Positions 16,172 through 16,315 of a DNA stretch of 16,315 nt are shown here, in pieces; positions within the stretch are counted from its first letter, which is position 1; the number at the start of each line of letters is the position of its first letter. The notes below the pieces were generated by a model, which was not told the origin of the DNA, made no database searches, and worked only from the letters and a program-made list of their open reading frames with translations. The position numbers and the translations under genes were made by a program. This DNA comes from CAZITB01 sp964542055 (GTDB taxonomy: Bacteria; Planctomycetota; Phycisphaerae; Sedimentisphaerales; CAMDDF01): contig CAZITB010000062.1 of the NCBI GenBank assembly GCA_964542055.1, positions 1 to 16,315 of the forward strand. Direction: 5' to 3'.

Positions 16172-16192
16172 TTACATTTTATAAAATGTAAA
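16164..16192 (-). promoter_or_regulatory. sigma70-type promoter P2 of the flagellar unit or small RNA
   Basis: On the minus strand TTTACA (16192-16187) and TATATT (16169-16164) are 17 bp apart, both 5 of 6 to consensus. The start would be near 16157. The palindrome at 16171-16192 covers its -35 box and most of its spacer. Confidence 0.55.
16171..16192. promoter_or_regulatory. perfect 22-bp palindromic operator candidate
   Basis: The half site TTTACATTTTA is followed immediately by its exact reverse complement. The dyad extends with imperfect pairing to 16164-16199. It overlaps both predicted minus-strand promoters, as a repressor operator would. It is too AT-rich and loopless for a useful RNA hairpin, so a dimeric DNA-binding protein is the simpler reading. 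Confidence 0.6.
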
Positions 16193-16206
16193 ATATGTTT
16201 AGTCAA
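16178..16206 (-). promoter_or_regulatory. sigma70-type promoter P1 of the flagellar unit or small RNA
   Basis: On the minus strand TTGACT (16206-16201) and TATAAA (16183-16178) are 17 bp apart, both 5 of 6 to consensus. The -10 box sits at the centre of the palindrome, so binding there should block it. The start would be near 16171. Confidence 0.6.
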
Positions 16207-16315
16207 TAAAAAAATGGTTAAATTGTAGATTTTTATTAATTTTTTTCCAAATATGTAGCCGATATTCTGAATTGACCCATACCGCCCATAAAAAAACCGG
16301 AAAAAAGCCTTTTTA

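Larger units (their letters stand above)
15885..16315. other. 431-base gene-free region upstream of the merR-fliA unit
   Basis: No supportable coding region was found on either strand, only open frames of a few codons. The region holds two overlapping minus-strand promoters, a perfect palindrome, three small hairpins and a minus-strand terminator-like hairpin. The right-hand 100 bases are AT-rich with A and T runs, and I see nothing further there. A gene may begin beyond the window. Confidence 0.7.

Overview
The window looks like ordinary chromosome from a motile, diderm, mesophilic bacterium of moderate, AT-leaning base composition. Several traits point to the Planctomycetota, possibly a Phycisphaerae-like lineage: two GroEL paralogues around one GroES, a flagellar unit carrying MerR, FlgN, FlgB-like, FlhG and FliA genes, and a membrane anti-sigma factor with no zinc motif. 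This placement is an inference from gene style and order. No rRNA, tRNA, mobile element or CRISPR array was seen.

Layout. (1) 1-6027, plus strand: a protein-folding block, groEL1 - groES - groEL2, an intrinsic terminator, then dnaJ - grpE - fmdB-like. No dnaK, hrcA or CIRCE operator is present. (2) 6029-10234, minus strand: a probable operon read as PTR1/FolM-like reductase - pgsA - ribBA - ECF sigma - anti-sigma. (3) 10312-11946, plus strand: pdxJ - dapA, divergent from block 2. The two promoters share overlapping -35 boxes, and the reductase mRNA is predicted to be leaderless. A bidirectional terminator follows dapA. (4) 12003-12878, minus strand: dapF with its own promoter. (5) 12975-15884, minus strand: a flagellar regulatory unit read as short MerR - FlgN-like - FlgB-like - FlhG - FliA. 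(6) 15885-16315: 431 bases without a gene. They hold overlapping minus-strand sigma70-type promoters, a perfect 22-bp palindrome and a leader with hairpins ending in a terminator-like structure, so either an attenuated leader of the flagellar unit or a small RNA.

How the genes work together. Block 1 supplies the chaperonin and the Hsp70 co-chaperones. DapA and DapF act at the entry and near the end of the diaminopimelate/lysine pathway, PdxJ makes the PLP precursor, RibBA starts riboflavin synthesis and PgsA makes phosphatidylglycerophosphate. The flagellar unit joins a DNA-binding protein, a chaperone-like protein, a rod-like protein, a number/placement ATPase and the flagellar sigma factor.

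The observations most worth following are: GroEL1 has lost both partners of the classic inter-ring salt bridge while GroEL2 keeps them; RibBA has Gln in place of the metal-binding His of its DHBP synthase domain; the SDR carries the pteridine-reductase Asp in place of the catalytic Ser; and the flagellar unit has an unusual gene order and control region.
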